A stretch of 64,000 bases of DNA from Pedobacter sp. (lineage in GTDB: Bacteria; Bacteroidota; Bacteroidia; Sphingobacteriales; Sphingobacteriaceae), in contig JANXVH010000141.1 of assembly GCA_025351765.1 (NCBI GenBank), forward strand, positions 1 to 64,000. The letters are read 5' to 3'. A model generated the notes under the pieces. That model saw only the letters and a list, made by a program, of their open reading frames with translations. It was not told the origin of the DNA and made no database searches. Below, piece after piece: positions 9,234 to 18,382 of the stretch (position 1 is its first letter; each line of letters starts with the position of its first letter). The position numbers and the translations under genes are program-made.

Positions 9234-11885
9234 TTATTTCTTCTGTGCTGACAGGAAGGTGATCAGTGAAGCAAATTCTTCGTAAGACAATGAATTTGCC
9301 ATGCCTGTGGGCATCATAGATGTTTCCAATTCTTTGCGTTTCAGGATATCAGCAGTTTTAATAGTGGATACTTGGCCTGAAATATCACGTAGCGTAATCT
9401 TTGTCGCCGATTCTGCTGTAACAAAGCCCATATAGCTCTTGTCGCCTTTAGCCATAATTTCTACTGTTGCAAATCCTTGTGAGATAGAAGCATTTGGCTT
9501 AAGAATAGATTCTGCAATCTGCTCACGGCTCATGATGGAGCCAATCTGACCCATAAATGGGCCTTTCAAAGGCTCACCTTTATTGATACTGTGACAAGCA
9601 ATACAACCTTGCTTTGCAAAAAGGCCTTTACCTAAGCCTGCATCTCCTTTGATTTTTGCCATGGCCAACATAACATCCTCAATAGAAGACTCGCCGATCT
9701 GACCTTTCTTGTTCCTGATCTTTTCTAGATCTACTTTTACTTCATCTTTGGCCACTTGAGTTTCCTCGCCTCCAAATTCAGTAATACCCATTTGGTTCTT
9801 TTCGTTCAGGTCTGCAAACCACTGTTTATCGCCCACTCCACCTTGTGCAAATACGCCAGTAAGGAATTTTCTGATCACAGGCGACTGGCCCCAGTCTGCC
9901 GCTTCATAATAAGGGCCGTGACCATCCGGGCGTGTACTCCACCAAGTAGTTCCCATGTATGGGGCTTCAATTTTATAAAGCCTAGCAAGTGTGTTTATGA
10001 TCTCTTTTTTAATAGCAGGCTTATCTGATTTCTGGTAAGCAGAGATTAGCCCATCTACTGCTTTTTGACTGTGCATATAACGCAATGCCCAAAGTGCTAT
10101 TGTAGAATTCTTTGTTGTGATTGCCTGAATGCAAGCATCTGTAGCATTTAAGCTAACCAATGCTTGAACAGCCAGATGTGCTGGTATAATTGCTGAATTT
10201 GGTGTAGCATGTGGACCTTCTGTGTTTTTAGCAGGAGCAACAAAAGAAGCTGGTACTTTTACTTGTAACAATGCAGGTATCGCGTCTGGGTTGCCCAATC
10301 TGCCTAATGCAATGGTTGCAGCTGCCTGAATCCTCACAGAAGCATCATTTAGCGCTGTCAGAAATGGAGCTATAGGCACATTTTTTACTATAGTTTTCCT
10401 ATCAGTCAATGCACGCAGGGCGAATTCTTTGACGTCATTTTCTGCGCTAAGCTTAATCAGGTTGTTAATGCCGGCTTCGCCTGTTAACTGTGCATAGGCA
10501 AAAATACCCACCAAGCGGCTGTACAGCGGGATATTTTTATCTGTAGCAATTTCCCAGGATGTTTTGATTGCATCTTTAGCAGGACGGGTAAGTAACTCTT
10601 GTTGCGCATTAATTCTCGCCACTGCACTATTGGATTTAATTAAGTTTGCTAATGTTTTTATAGAAGCCTTTTTAAGGTCAGGGAATGCCTTGTATTTCCA
10701 GTCTTTCGGAACAGCGCGAACGATAAATCCTTTATCCGGACTACCCAAATAGCCTGCCCCATCCCATGCTGAAAGGTACAAACGGCCTGAGCCATCTACA
10801 TCAAGATCAGTAATCTGGTTCAGTTTAATAAATTCTTCGTCTTTCTGAGTAAAACTTGCCCCATCTGGTGTAACGCGGTGGATGTATAGCTGGCTGTTTC
10901 CCCAATCAGCCATCATCGGCACATGGTTGTATTTATCTGGCCAGGTAGGCTCATCCATAAAAAGACAGCCTGTTCCCGAACCACCACCAACATCTACCAG
11001 TCCGGGTAAGATCTCTTCAGTAAAGTTCTTAAATAAAAGTGGATAGCCATATTCTCCCGATTGGATATGGTGACTGAACCTGATATTCCATCCCCCCCCG
11101 TCGTTGGTATTGTCGCGGGTAAAAATATTCATGTAAGGATCAATGGCTACATCGTAAATGTTACGGGTTCCGTGTGTATATAATTCCATTTCCCTGCCGT
11201 TTGGCCTAACACGTACGATACCACCACCATGTAGGGTTAGCTTTGTCCCATCCCGGTCTACAGCATTGTAAAAACCAAAGTCTCCCGCTGCGATATAAAT
11301 CCATCCATCGATACCCAGGCGAATACCATTGGTGGCGTGATCTGTACCCCTGCTTTGTACAAACTTAGGAGAACTGATATTCTCTATAAGAGGCTGAGAA
11401 GGCCCGTCTGCTATACCATCATTGTCTTTGTCTTCAAAAACAACAAGGTCCATGCCTTTGGCAATGCCTGTCTCTTTAGAAAAAGTAGTGTGCAACACAT
11501 ACACCTTGTCGCCCACAGCAATGATACCCCTTGGGTTATCTACCACTGCAAACTGGGTGTGTTTATCGATCTTGCCATCGTTGTCGCTGTCAATCAGCTT
11601 CACGATACTGCCCTTTCCAGGTTCTTTACCCAGAGAGCCGATCTTGTCGACACCTACAAAAACTTCACCTGTTGGCGCTACTGCTAAGCAGGCCGGACTA
11701 GGTGTAAGCTCTGATCCCGCAAAATTGGTAAGGCTAAGTTGGCCCGGCCATTTAGAAGCATTACGCGGCGTATCTAGTCGCACGCCTATCTGGCTTTTTT
11801 CAGAAGTGTTAAAATGCGATTTGCTTAAGCTAAAGCCAATAAGGCTCAGAAAAGCATAAATAATGAGTAAGTGGATTTTAAACAT
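9234..11885 (-). CDS. Secreted beta-propeller/HEAT/cytochrome c fusion, PQQ-type sugar dehydrogenase-like
   Basis: This 883-aa protein has a signal peptide (IHLLIIYAFLSLIGFSLS). The N-terminal half (about 45-400) is a six-bladed propeller of the sorbosone/glucose dehydrogenase-like kind (DNPRGIIAVGDKVYVLHT, GIRLGIDGWIYIAAGDFG, DVAIDPYMNIFTRDNTN). The middle (about 410-650) has HEAT-like alpha repeats (TIALGRLGNPDAIPALLQVK). The C-terminal about 120 residues form a cytochrome c domain with heme motif CIACH and a probable axial Met in MMPTGMANS. The expected role is periplasmic oxidation with electrons passed to the attached heme. The substrate is unknown. The gene is isolated, with a strong hairpin at its 3' end. 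Confidence 0.85.
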   Translation of the reverse strand: MFKIHLLIIYAFLSLIGFSLSKSHFNTSEKSQIGVRLDTPRNASKWPGQLSLTNFAGSELTPSPACLAVAPTGEVFVGVDKIGSLGKEPGKGSIVKLIDSDNDGKIDKHTQFAVVDNPRGIIAVGDKVYVLHTTFSKETGIAKGMDLVVFEDKDNDGIADGPSQPLIENISSPKFVQSRGTDHATNGIRLGIDGWIYIAAGDFGFYNAVDRDGTKLTLHGGGIVRVRPNGREMELYTHGTRNIYDVAIDPYMNIFTRDNTNDGGGWNIRFSHHIQSGEYGYPLLFKNFTEEILPGLVDVGGGSGTGCLFMDEPTWPDKYNHVPMMADWGNSQLYIHRVTPDGASFTQKDEEFIKLNQITDLDVDGSGRLYLSAWDGAGYLGSPDKGFIVRAVPKDWKYKAFPDLKKASIKTLANLIKSNSAVARINAQQELLTRPAKDAIKTSWEIATDKNIPLYSRLVGIFAYAQLTGEAGINNLIKLSAENDVKEFALRALTDRKTIVKNVPIAPFLTALNDASVRIQAAATIALGRLGNPDAIPALLQVKVPASFVAPAKNTEGPHATPNSAIIPAHLAVQALVSLNATDACIQAITTKNSTIALWALRYMHSQKAVDGLISAYQKSDKPAIKKEIINTLARLYKIEAPYMGTTWWSTRPDGHGPYYEAADWGQSPVIRKFLTGVFAQGGVGDKQWFADLNEKNQMGITEFGGEETQVAKDEVKVDLEKIRNKKGQIGESSIEDVMLAMAKIKGDAGLGKGLFAKQGCIACHSINKGEPLKGPFMGQIGSIMSREQIAESILKPNASISQGFATVEIMAKGDKSYMGFVTAESATKITLRDISGQVSTIKTADILKRKELETSMMPTGMANSLSYEEFASLITFLSAQKK

Positions 11886-11905
11886 GGTTACATTTGATTG
11901 TTATC

Positions 11906-11913
11906 CAAACTTA
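11906..11913 (-). promoter_or_regulatory. Possible -7 element for the beta-propeller gene
   Basis: On the minus strand 11913-11906 reads TAAGTTTG, matching TAnnTTTG and lying 20 bp upstream of the ATG at 11885. I see no well-spaced -33 TTG. Confidence 0.35.
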
Positions 11914-12135
11914 AAGAAAAATATCAAGTTTTTATCGGGGTTCATTTGTAAAAACACTCTTTTATTTAACATGTAGCCATATTAGCCCGCGAATAGCTAA
12001 TGCACTTTAAGTCTTGTTGTCGTAAATTTTATGCCCTAGGCACGAGATGTGAATATTGCATTTCTTAAAGAATTTCCAAAAGAATAATTATTAGCTTTAA
12101 CACAATAACCAAATTCATAATATAAGCTGCAAGGT

Positions 12136-13911
12136 ATGGCCGTAACGATAACGAGGGTTTTTGATCTGCTTCAGTACAATCTGGAGAATTTTCCAAAAGA
12201 CGATTTTATAAACGGAAAGATAAAGGGAGCGTGGAAAAATTATGGAACTGTAGAATTTTGCAATGCAGTTGATGCATTGAGCAAGGGACTGGTGAACATA
12301 GGAATTGGTAAAGGGTCCAGAGTGGCGGTGATGTCTCATAATAGACCCGAGTGGAATATTACAGATTTTGCGATTATGCAGCTGGGCGCTTACCAAGTGC
12401 CATTATACCCCACACTTGCTGCCAATGATATCAAATTCATATTGGAAAATGCAGAAGTATCTGTAGTATTTGTGGCAGATGAAGCATTATATGCTAAGCT
12501 AAAGCCTGTGTGTGAAGGCTTAGCCAATGGAATAAAGATATTTACGTTTGATGAAGTAGATGCGGCCGATTCTTGGAAACAACTGAATATTGAGAGCGCC
12601 GAACTTGAGCATATTAATCTTGATTTATATCGGGAGCAGGTTAAGCCGGATGATATCCTTACACTGATCTATACATCAGGCACTACCGGTACGCCAAAAG
12701 GTGTAATGCTAACTCACAACAACCTGGTAAAGAATTTTCAAAATTCAGCTGTGCTGCTTCCAGGAGGGATAAAAAAAGGATTGAGCTTCTTACCACTATC
12801 GCACATCTTTGAACGTATGGTAGTGTACCTGTATATGTATTGTGATACTTCCGTATACTATGCAGAAAGCATGGATACCATTGTGGCCGATATACAATTT
12901 GTGAAACCTAATGCTTTCTCTACCGTTCCCCGCTTGCTGGAAAAGGTTTATGAAAAGATAATGGAGAAAGGGAAGGCATTAACAGGAATAAAAAAGGGTC
13001 TGTTTTTTTGGGCAGTATCAATAGGAGAGCAATTTGAGTTTGAAAACGGCTGGGTCTATAAAATGAAACTTGGCATTGCGCGTAAATTGATATTTAAGAA
13101 ATGGCAGGAAGCACTTGGAGGTAATATTTTAGTAATCATATCAGGAGGAGCAGCGTTAAATCCACGTCTGGCCAGGATATTCTGGGCTGCCGATATGCCT
13201 GTTTTTGAAGGCTATGGATTGACAGAAACCTCGCCTGTTATTACGGTAAACCATTTAGGTAACACCAAATTTGGTACAGTAGGTCCGGTGATTAAAGGTG
13301 TAGAAGTAAAGATAGCGGAAGACGGTGAAGTACTTGCCAGGGGACATGCTATAATGAAGGGTTATTACATGCGTGATGACCTTACTGCCGAGACGATTGA
13401 TCAGGATGGCTGGTTCCATACCGGAGATATTGGTCAGATGGTGGATGGAAGGTTCTTAAAGATCACTGATAGGAAGAAGGAGATTTTTAAAACCGCTGGA
13501 GGTAAATATGTTGCACCGCAAATTTTGGAGAATAAGTTTAAAGAAACCATTTTGGTAGAGCAGGTAATGGTTTTGGGTGAAAACAGAAAATTTCCAGTAG
13601 CATTGATCGTTCCTAATTTTGGAGCTTTAAAGGCATGGGCTGAGAAAAAGGAAATACCTTATACTACAGATCAGGGAATGGTATTTAATCAGCAGGTGAT
13701 TGATAAGTTTCAGAGTATTATAGAATATACCTGCAAGGACTTTGGTAAATGGGAACAGGTAAAACGCTTTGCATTACTGCCAAAACAATGGAGCATTGAA
13801 GCGGGTGAGCTTACGCCAAAATTAAGTTTAAAAAGGAAGGTAGTTCTCGAGAAAAATAAAGATATTATCGAAAAAATCTATCATGACGCTGAAAATTATA
13901 AAACACCTTAA
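12136..13911 (+). CDS. Long-chain fatty acid-CoA ligase (AMP-forming)
   Basis: This 591-aa member of the ANL superfamily activates fatty acids with ATP and CoA to acyl-CoA, feeding beta-oxidation. The P-loop motif is at about 176-190 (LIYTSGTTGTPKGVML). The A5 motif is GYGLTETSPV (about 355-364), and the A7/A8 motifs are WFHTGDIG and ITDRKKEIFKTAGGKYVAP. The catalytic C-terminal Lys would lie near LTPKLSLKRK. Length fits the bacterial FadD/FAA type (about 590-600 aa). It lies 3.4 kb upstream of the fadN-fadA-fadE operon on the same strand, separated by an OmpA-family gene. Confidence 0.93.
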   Translation: MAVTITRVFDLLQYNLENFPKDDFINGKIKGAWKNYGTVEFCNAVDALSKGLVNIGIGKGSRVAVMSHNRPEWNITDFAIMQLGAYQVPLYPTLAANDIKFILENAEVSVVFVADEALYAKLKPVCEGLANGIKIFTFDEVDAADSWKQLNIESAELEHINLDLYREQVKPDDILTLIYTSGTTGTPKGVMLTHNNLVKNFQNSAVLLPGGIKKGLSFLPLSHIFERMVVYLYMYCDTSVYYAESMDTIVADIQFVKPNAFSTVPRLLEKVYEKIMEKGKALTGIKKGLFFWAVSIGEQFEFENGWVYKMKLGIARKLIFKKWQEALGGNILVIISGGAALNPRLARIFWAADMPVFEGYGLTETSPVITVNHLGNTKFGTVGPVIKGVEVKIAEDGEVLARGHAIMKGYYMRDDLTAETIDQDGWFHTGDIGQMVDGRFLKITDRKKEIFKTAGGKYVAPQILENKFKETILVEQVMVLGENRKFPVALIVPNFGALKAWAEKKEIPYTTDQGMVFNQQVIDKFQSIIEYTCKDFGKWEQVKRFALLPKQWSIEAGELTPKLSLKRKVVLEKNKDIIEKIYHDAENYKTP

Positions 13912-14108
13912 TTAATTCGTTATGTAGTGTCGCTTTCATCAGACCTCCTAAGTGATGATCAGTATTTGGGTTGATGGCTATAGTCTGCTTGTATAGAATT
14001 AAGAACAGTGATTCAATAAATAGATGTTTAAATGCTGTTTACGCGAATGGCCTGAGTATTGAATTACAGTAACAACTAACAACCTCTTATAAATTATAAA
14101 ATTTGAAT

Positions 14109-15449
14109 ATGAAACAAAATTTATTAAAGTGCCTGCCTTTTGCTGCAGCGATGCTGATAGCCGTAACTACACAGGCTCAGGAAACGACAATGACTACGGG
14201 AAGTGCGACAATGCCGCTAACATCTTGGTCTATTGGCTTAAATGCTGGTGTACTTACCCCCATTTCTCCATTGGGAGGAAAGAACGATTTCTCTAATTGG
14301 AAAACAAACCTGGGATATGGATTATATATTAAAAAGCAATTTACACCTTATTTTTCTCTACGATTGGATGGAGTAAGAGGTAAATTAAGCGGAGATAACA
14401 GTAAGCCATATGATAGTGGCATAACGCCAAGTAGTCCTGTCAATGCCTTTGAAACTGACTTAACCTATTCTGGAAGTTTAAATGCTGTTGTAAATCTTTT
14501 TAACATAGATATGTTTAATAAAGAGAACAGTGTTCAGTTATATGCATCCGCGGGTGCCGGTTTAGCAGGCTACAAAGTCACAACATCGGCAGCTGCCACT
14601 GGTGGAACGTTTAGCGATTACGCAGGAGGCAAGACAATCAGTGAGCTAATTATTCCGGTTGGATTGGGTGCAAAATTTAAAATAGCAGAAAAAGTTAACT
14701 TGGATTTAGGGTGGACCGTGAACTTTGTTGATGGCGATAACCTTGACGGTGTATACACACAAACTAACGACAGATATTCTTATGGCTATGCGGGACTTGA
14801 ATTTGCATTGGGTGCAGGTAAACAAAAAGCTTGGCACAATCCGGTAGCATTAACATACGACGAAGCTTTAGCTGCTAAACGTACTGCAGAGGGATTAAAA
14901 GGTGATCTTGATGCACAAAGAGCTGAAAATGCAAGATTGCGCTCCGATCTTAATGACTTGCTGAAAGATACGGATGGTGACGGTGTTGCCGATAAACTAG
15001 ATAAATGCCCTGGAACATCAGCAGGTACTGTAGTAGATGGAGCTGGCTGCCCTTTAAAGGTACCTGCTCAAATAGTTACGGAAAAAGTAATTATTACAGA
15101 AGCTGATAGAAAAGTAGTTGCTGATGCGATTAAAAATTTAGAGTTTGATCTAGGTAAAGCTACTATCAGATCAAAATCTTACCCTACTTTGAATAGAGTT
15201 TCTGCTTTGTTAATGGAGAAGAATTTTAGCTTGAAACTGGCTGGACATACGGATAATACTGGATCAGATGCGTTGAATATGAGATTGTCTAAAGACAGAG
15301 CTGAATCTGTTAGGTCTTACTTGGTTTCTCAGGGTGCAAATGCTTCTAGAATTGAAGCTACGGGTTATGGTGAAGGACAACCGATTGCGACTAACAAAAC
15401 TGCTGCTGGAAGACAGGAAAATAGAAGAGTAGTATTTACATTGTTCTAG
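14109..15449 (+). CDS. OmpA-family outer membrane protein with TSP3 repeat
   Basis: The 446-aa product begins MKQNLLKCLPFAAAMLIAV, a signal peptide cleaved near TQAQ. Residues about 30-235 look like an outer-membrane beta-barrel (alternating strands, many Tyr/Gly, ending SYGYAGLEFALGAG). A short coiled linker follows (RTAEGLKGDLDAQRAEN), then one calcium-binding TSP3-like repeat (DTDGDGVADKLDKCPGT). The C-terminus is the OmpA peptidoglycan-binding domain (LAGHTDNTGSDALNMRLSKD, RIEATGYGEGQPIATN). The role is to link the outer membrane to peptidoglycan. The frame begins two codons earlier at a TTG, but the ATG at 14109 starts the signal peptide. Confidence 0.92.
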   Translation: MKQNLLKCLPFAAAMLIAVTTQAQETTMTTGSATMPLTSWSIGLNAGVLTPISPLGGKNDFSNWKTNLGYGLYIKKQFTPYFSLRLDGVRGKLSGDNSKPYDSGITPSSPVNAFETDLTYSGSLNAVVNLFNIDMFNKENSVQLYASAGAGLAGYKVTTSAAATGGTFSDYAGGKTISELIIPVGLGAKFKIAEKVNLDLGWTVNFVDGDNLDGVYTQTNDRYSYGYAGLEFALGAGKQKAWHNPVALTYDEALAAKRTAEGLKGDLDAQRAENARLRSDLNDLLKDTDGDGVADKLDKCPGTSAGTVVDGAGCPLKVPAQIVTEKVIITEADRKVVADAIKNLEFDLGKATIRSKSYPTLNRVSALLMEKNFSLKLAGHTDNTGSDALNMRLSKDRAESVRSYLVSQGANASRIEATGYGEGQPIATNKTAAGRQENRRVVFTLF

Positions 15450-15472
15450 TTAAGACAAAAGAAAAATTTAGT

Positions 15473-15507
15473 AGCTGCCCTGAGGTTTCCAGGGCAGCTT
15501 TTTTTTT
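15473..15507 (+). terminator. Rho-independent terminator after the OmpA gene
   Basis: AGCTGCCCTG (15473-15482) pairs perfectly with CAGGGCAGCT (15490-15499) across a 7-nt loop, followed by a run of nine T (15499-15507). Confidence 0.9.
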
Positions 15508-15524
15508 GAAAGATTTTAAGATAA

Positions 15525-15577
15525 TATGTTTGCATAGTAATTTATTTATGGATAGCTTTGTTATGCAAGCATAGTAA
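15525..15577 (+). promoter_or_regulatory. Promoter and likely MarR autoregulation sites for the fad operon
   Basis: TATGTTTG (15525-15532) matches the -7 TAnnTTTG consensus. The 9-mer GCATAGTAA occurs twice in the same orientation, at 15532-15540 (overlapping the -7 end) and 15569-15577 (just before the ATG). The second copy is part of an imperfect palindrome ATGCAAGCAT (15563-15572). Placing repeats over the -7 and the start is what a self-repressing MarR would use; binding is inferred. Confidence 0.5.
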
Positions 15578-15578
15578 A

Positions 15579-16037
15579 ATGAAACAACAGGAGACCATAG
15601 ATTATTTTTTAAAAGTGGTTTGGCAGAACATGGCCAATAGTTATAATCAGATTGCTTCGGGCTTTGGAATTACCCAGGCTATAGGATATGTGCTGATTAA
15701 TATTGAAAAGGAAGGCACTGCGGTTTCTAAGTTGGCCGGGTTGCTTGGTGTTAAGGCCACCAGCCTTTCCCGGATGCTCAATAACATGGAGGAATTGGGC
15801 TTGATTTACCGGGAAGGTTCAGTCGGTGATAAGCGTTCTGTAAAAGTTTTTCTTACTGATTTTGGCGTGCAGAAAAGACACCTGGCTAAAGATGTAGTGA
15901 TTTCTTTTAATGAATATTTAAACGATAATTTAACTGGGCATGAAAAAAATAGCCTGATTGGTACGCTACAAAAATTGAACAGACTTACACTGGCATATTC
16001 AAATACAATTGTAAATGATGAACAAAAAGATAAATAA
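15579..16037 (+). CDS. MarR-family transcriptional regulator of the fad operon
   Basis: From the ATG at 15579 the product is 152 aa. A winged helix-turn-helix covers about 40-105 (TAVSKLAGLLGVKATSLSRM as recognition region, NNMEELGLIYREGSVGDKRSVKVFLTDFG as the wing), flanked by helices for dimerisation. Being the first gene of the operon and overlapping the next gene by 23 bp, it most likely senses acyl-CoA or fatty acid and represses its own operon. The repeated GCATAGTAA sites around its promoter support this. A TTG seven codons upstream is in frame but is not preferred. Confidence 0.88.
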   Translation: MKQQETIDYFLKVVWQNMANSYNQIASGFGITQAIGYVLINIEKEGTAVSKLAGLLGVKATSLSRMLNNMEELGLIYREGSVGDKRSVKVFLTDFGVQKRHLAKDVVISFNEYLNDNLTGHEKNSLIGTLQKLNRLTLAYSNTIVNDEQKDK

Positions 16038-18378
16038 GGTTGCAGTACTGGGTTCCGGAATTATGGGGTCAAGGATAGCCTGTCACTTTGCTAATATTGG
16101 AGTAGAAGTTTTACTATTGGATATTGTTCCTAAAGATGGTCCGAGAAATGGTATTGTTGATATGGCACTGCTTACCGCCGTTAAAACAAACCCTTCACCG
16201 ATATACTCAAAAAAGGTGTTGAACAAGATTACTACAGGTAATTTTGAGGATGATATGGCCAAAATAGCTGCGGTAGACTGGATCATTGAGGTGGTGGTTG
16301 AGAATATTGACATTAAGCGAAAGGTTTTTGAACAGGTTGAACTGCATAGGAAAGTTGGTACATTGGTTACTTCAAATACTTCTGGTATACCAATTCATAG
16401 GATGGCAGAAGGGCGAAGCGAAGATTTTAAATTGAACTTTTGCGGCACCCACTTTTTTAATCCTCCTAGATACCTAAAATTACTGGAGGTTATTCCAACT
16501 GCCCATACCAAGCCGGAACTGGTTGATTTTTTAATGCATTATGGCGATCTGTTTTTAGGCAAGACTACTGTACTGTGTAAAGATACTCCTGCATTTATTG
16601 CCAATCGCGTTGGCGTATATTCTATCATGGCTTTGCTGCATCTGGTAGAAAAAATGGAACTTACAGTGGAGGAGGTAGATAAGTTTACTGGTCCGGCGCT
16701 TGGTAGACCTAAGTCTGCCACTTTCCGGACAACCGATGTTGTTGGACTTGATACCATGATTAAGGTTTCTAAAGGACTTTATGACAACTGTCCGGATGAT
16801 AAGGCGCATGACTTATTTAAGCTGCCGGCCTACGTAGAAAAGATGGAGTCCAATAACTGGCTAGGTGATAAGACTAAGCAAGGCTTCTATAAAAAGACAA
16901 AAACTTCGGAAGGAAAAACTGAAATACTGGCGCTGGATTTAAAAACGTTGGAATATAGACCTCAGCAGAAGGTAAAGTCGGCCACTCTGGAAATGACTAA
17001 ATCCATTGAAAATGTGAAGGACAGGATGAAGGTTTTTGCTGCCGGAAAAGATAAGGCTGCAGAACTGTTTAGAGCTTCTTTCTTTGGATTGTTTGAATAC
17101 GTCTCTGACCGAATACCTGAAATATCTGATGAACTTTATCGTATTGACGATGCAATGCGTGCCGGTTTTGGATGGGACTTGGGGCCATTTGAAGTTTGGG
17201 ATGCGGTAGGCGTGGATGAAGCGATAGCAGGTATGAAAACTTACGGACATGCGCCAGCTAAATGGGTTACAGAAATGATTGGCGATGGAAACCTGACATT
17301 CTATAAAATAGAGGCCGGTGTGAAAAAGTATTACGATATCCCTTCCAAAAGTTACCAGGCAATACCTGGTACAGAAGGGCTGATAGTGCTGGATAACCTG
17401 AGAGCCAGTAACGTGATCTGGAAAAACTCGGGAGCATCAATTATAGACCTTGGTGATGGCATCATCAATGTGGAGTTCCATTCTAAAATGAATACGATTG
17501 GGGGTGATACCCTACAGGCTATTAACAAAGCAATTGACTTGGCTGAGAAAGAATATAGGGGAGTGGTGATAGGGAATGATGGAGCCAATTTCTCTGCAGG
17601 GGCGAATGTAGGAATGATTTTTATGATGGCGGTTGAGCAAGAATGGGATGAATTAAATATGGCCATACGCCTATTCCAGAACACCTCGATGCGCATCAGG
17701 TATTCCTCTATTCCAGTAGTTGTGGCACCGCACAGCTTAACTCTTGGCGGAGGATGCGAATTTAGTCTGCATGCAGACCATGTGCAGCTCCATGCGGAAA
17801 CCTATATGGGGCTGGTAGAATTTGGCGTTGGTGTGATACCTGGAGGCGGCGGTACTAAAGAATTTGCATTGAGGGCTTCTGATGAATATAGGGAAGATCA
17901 GATTATACAAAATGTGTTAAAGGATAGGTTCCTGACAATAGGGATGGCAAAGGTATCTACCTCTGCCGTAGAAGCCTTTGAACTTGGGTACCTGCAAAAA
18001 GATAAATATTCGATAACAATGAACAGGGGCAGGTTGATCGGGGATGCCAAAGCAAAGGCATTGGAACTTGCAGATGCCGGATATACGAAACCCGTGCAGC
18101 GTAAAGACATTCGTGTGCTGGGCAAGCAAGGCTTAGGTATTGTTTATGCTGGAGCCAATACCATGTATTCTGGGCATTACATATCAGAGCATGATAAAAA
18201 GATATCTGAAAAGTTGGGATGGGTAATGTGTGGTGGTGATTTATCATCGCCAACAGAAGTAACGGAACAATATCTCCTGGATTTGGAGCGGGAAGCATTT
18301 TTATCGTTATGCGGAGAACGCAAGACGCTGGAACGCATTCAGAGTATTGTAACCAAAGGTAAACCTCTAAGAAATTAA
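16015..18378 (+). CDS. fadN: 3-hydroxyacyl-CoA dehydrogenase / enoyl-CoA hydratase fusion (FadN type)
   Basis: This 787-aa bifunctional beta-oxidation enzyme has the dehydrogenase half first. The Rossmann motif is at residues 8-18 (VAVLGSGIMGSRIACHFANI) and the 3HCDH C-terminal domain follows (PAFIANRVGVYS, GRPKSATFRTTDVVGLD). The C-terminal third is a crotonase fold (VVIGNDGANFSAGANVGM, HSLTLGGGCEFSLHAD, FGVGVIPGGGGTKEFALRA). E. coli FadB has the opposite order; this order and length match B. subtilis FadN (about 789 aa). Two ATGs in a row (16015, 16018) lie inside the end of the MarR gene, implying translational coupling. The name is given by architecture and operon order. Confidence 0.9.
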   Translation: MMNKKINKVAVLGSGIMGSRIACHFANIGVEVLLLDIVPKDGPRNGIVDMALLTAVKTNPSPIYSKKVLNKITTGNFEDDMAKIAAVDWIIEVVVENIDIKRKVFEQVELHRKVGTLVTSNTSGIPIHRMAEGRSEDFKLNFCGTHFFNPPRYLKLLEVIPTAHTKPELVDFLMHYGDLFLGKTTVLCKDTPAFIANRVGVYSIMALLHLVEKMELTVEEVDKFTGPALGRPKSATFRTTDVVGLDTMIKVSKGLYDNCPDDKAHDLFKLPAYVEKMESNNWLGDKTKQGFYKKTKTSEGKTEILALDLKTLEYRPQQKVKSATLEMTKSIENVKDRMKVFAAGKDKAAELFRASFFGLFEYVSDRIPEISDELYRIDDAMRAGFGWDLGPFEVWDAVGVDEAIAGMKTYGHAPAKWVTEMIGDGNLTFYKIEAGVKKYYDIPSKSYQAIPGTEGLIVLDNLRASNVIWKNSGASIIDLGDGIINVEFHSKMNTIGGDTLQAINKAIDLAEKEYRGVVIGNDGANFSAGANVGMIFMMAVEQEWDELNMAIRLFQNTSMRIRYSSIPVVVAPHSLTLGGGCEFSLHADHVQLHAETYMGLVEFGVGVIPGGGGTKEFALRASDEYREDQIIQNVLKDRFLTIGMAKVSTSAVEAFELGYLQKDKYSITMNRGRLIGDAKAKALELADAGYTKPVQRKDIRVLGKQGLGIVYAGANTMYSGHYISEHDKKISEKLGWVMCGGDLSSPTEVTEQYLLDLEREAFLSLCGERKTLERIQSIVTKGKPLRN

Positions 18379-18382
18379 TGAC

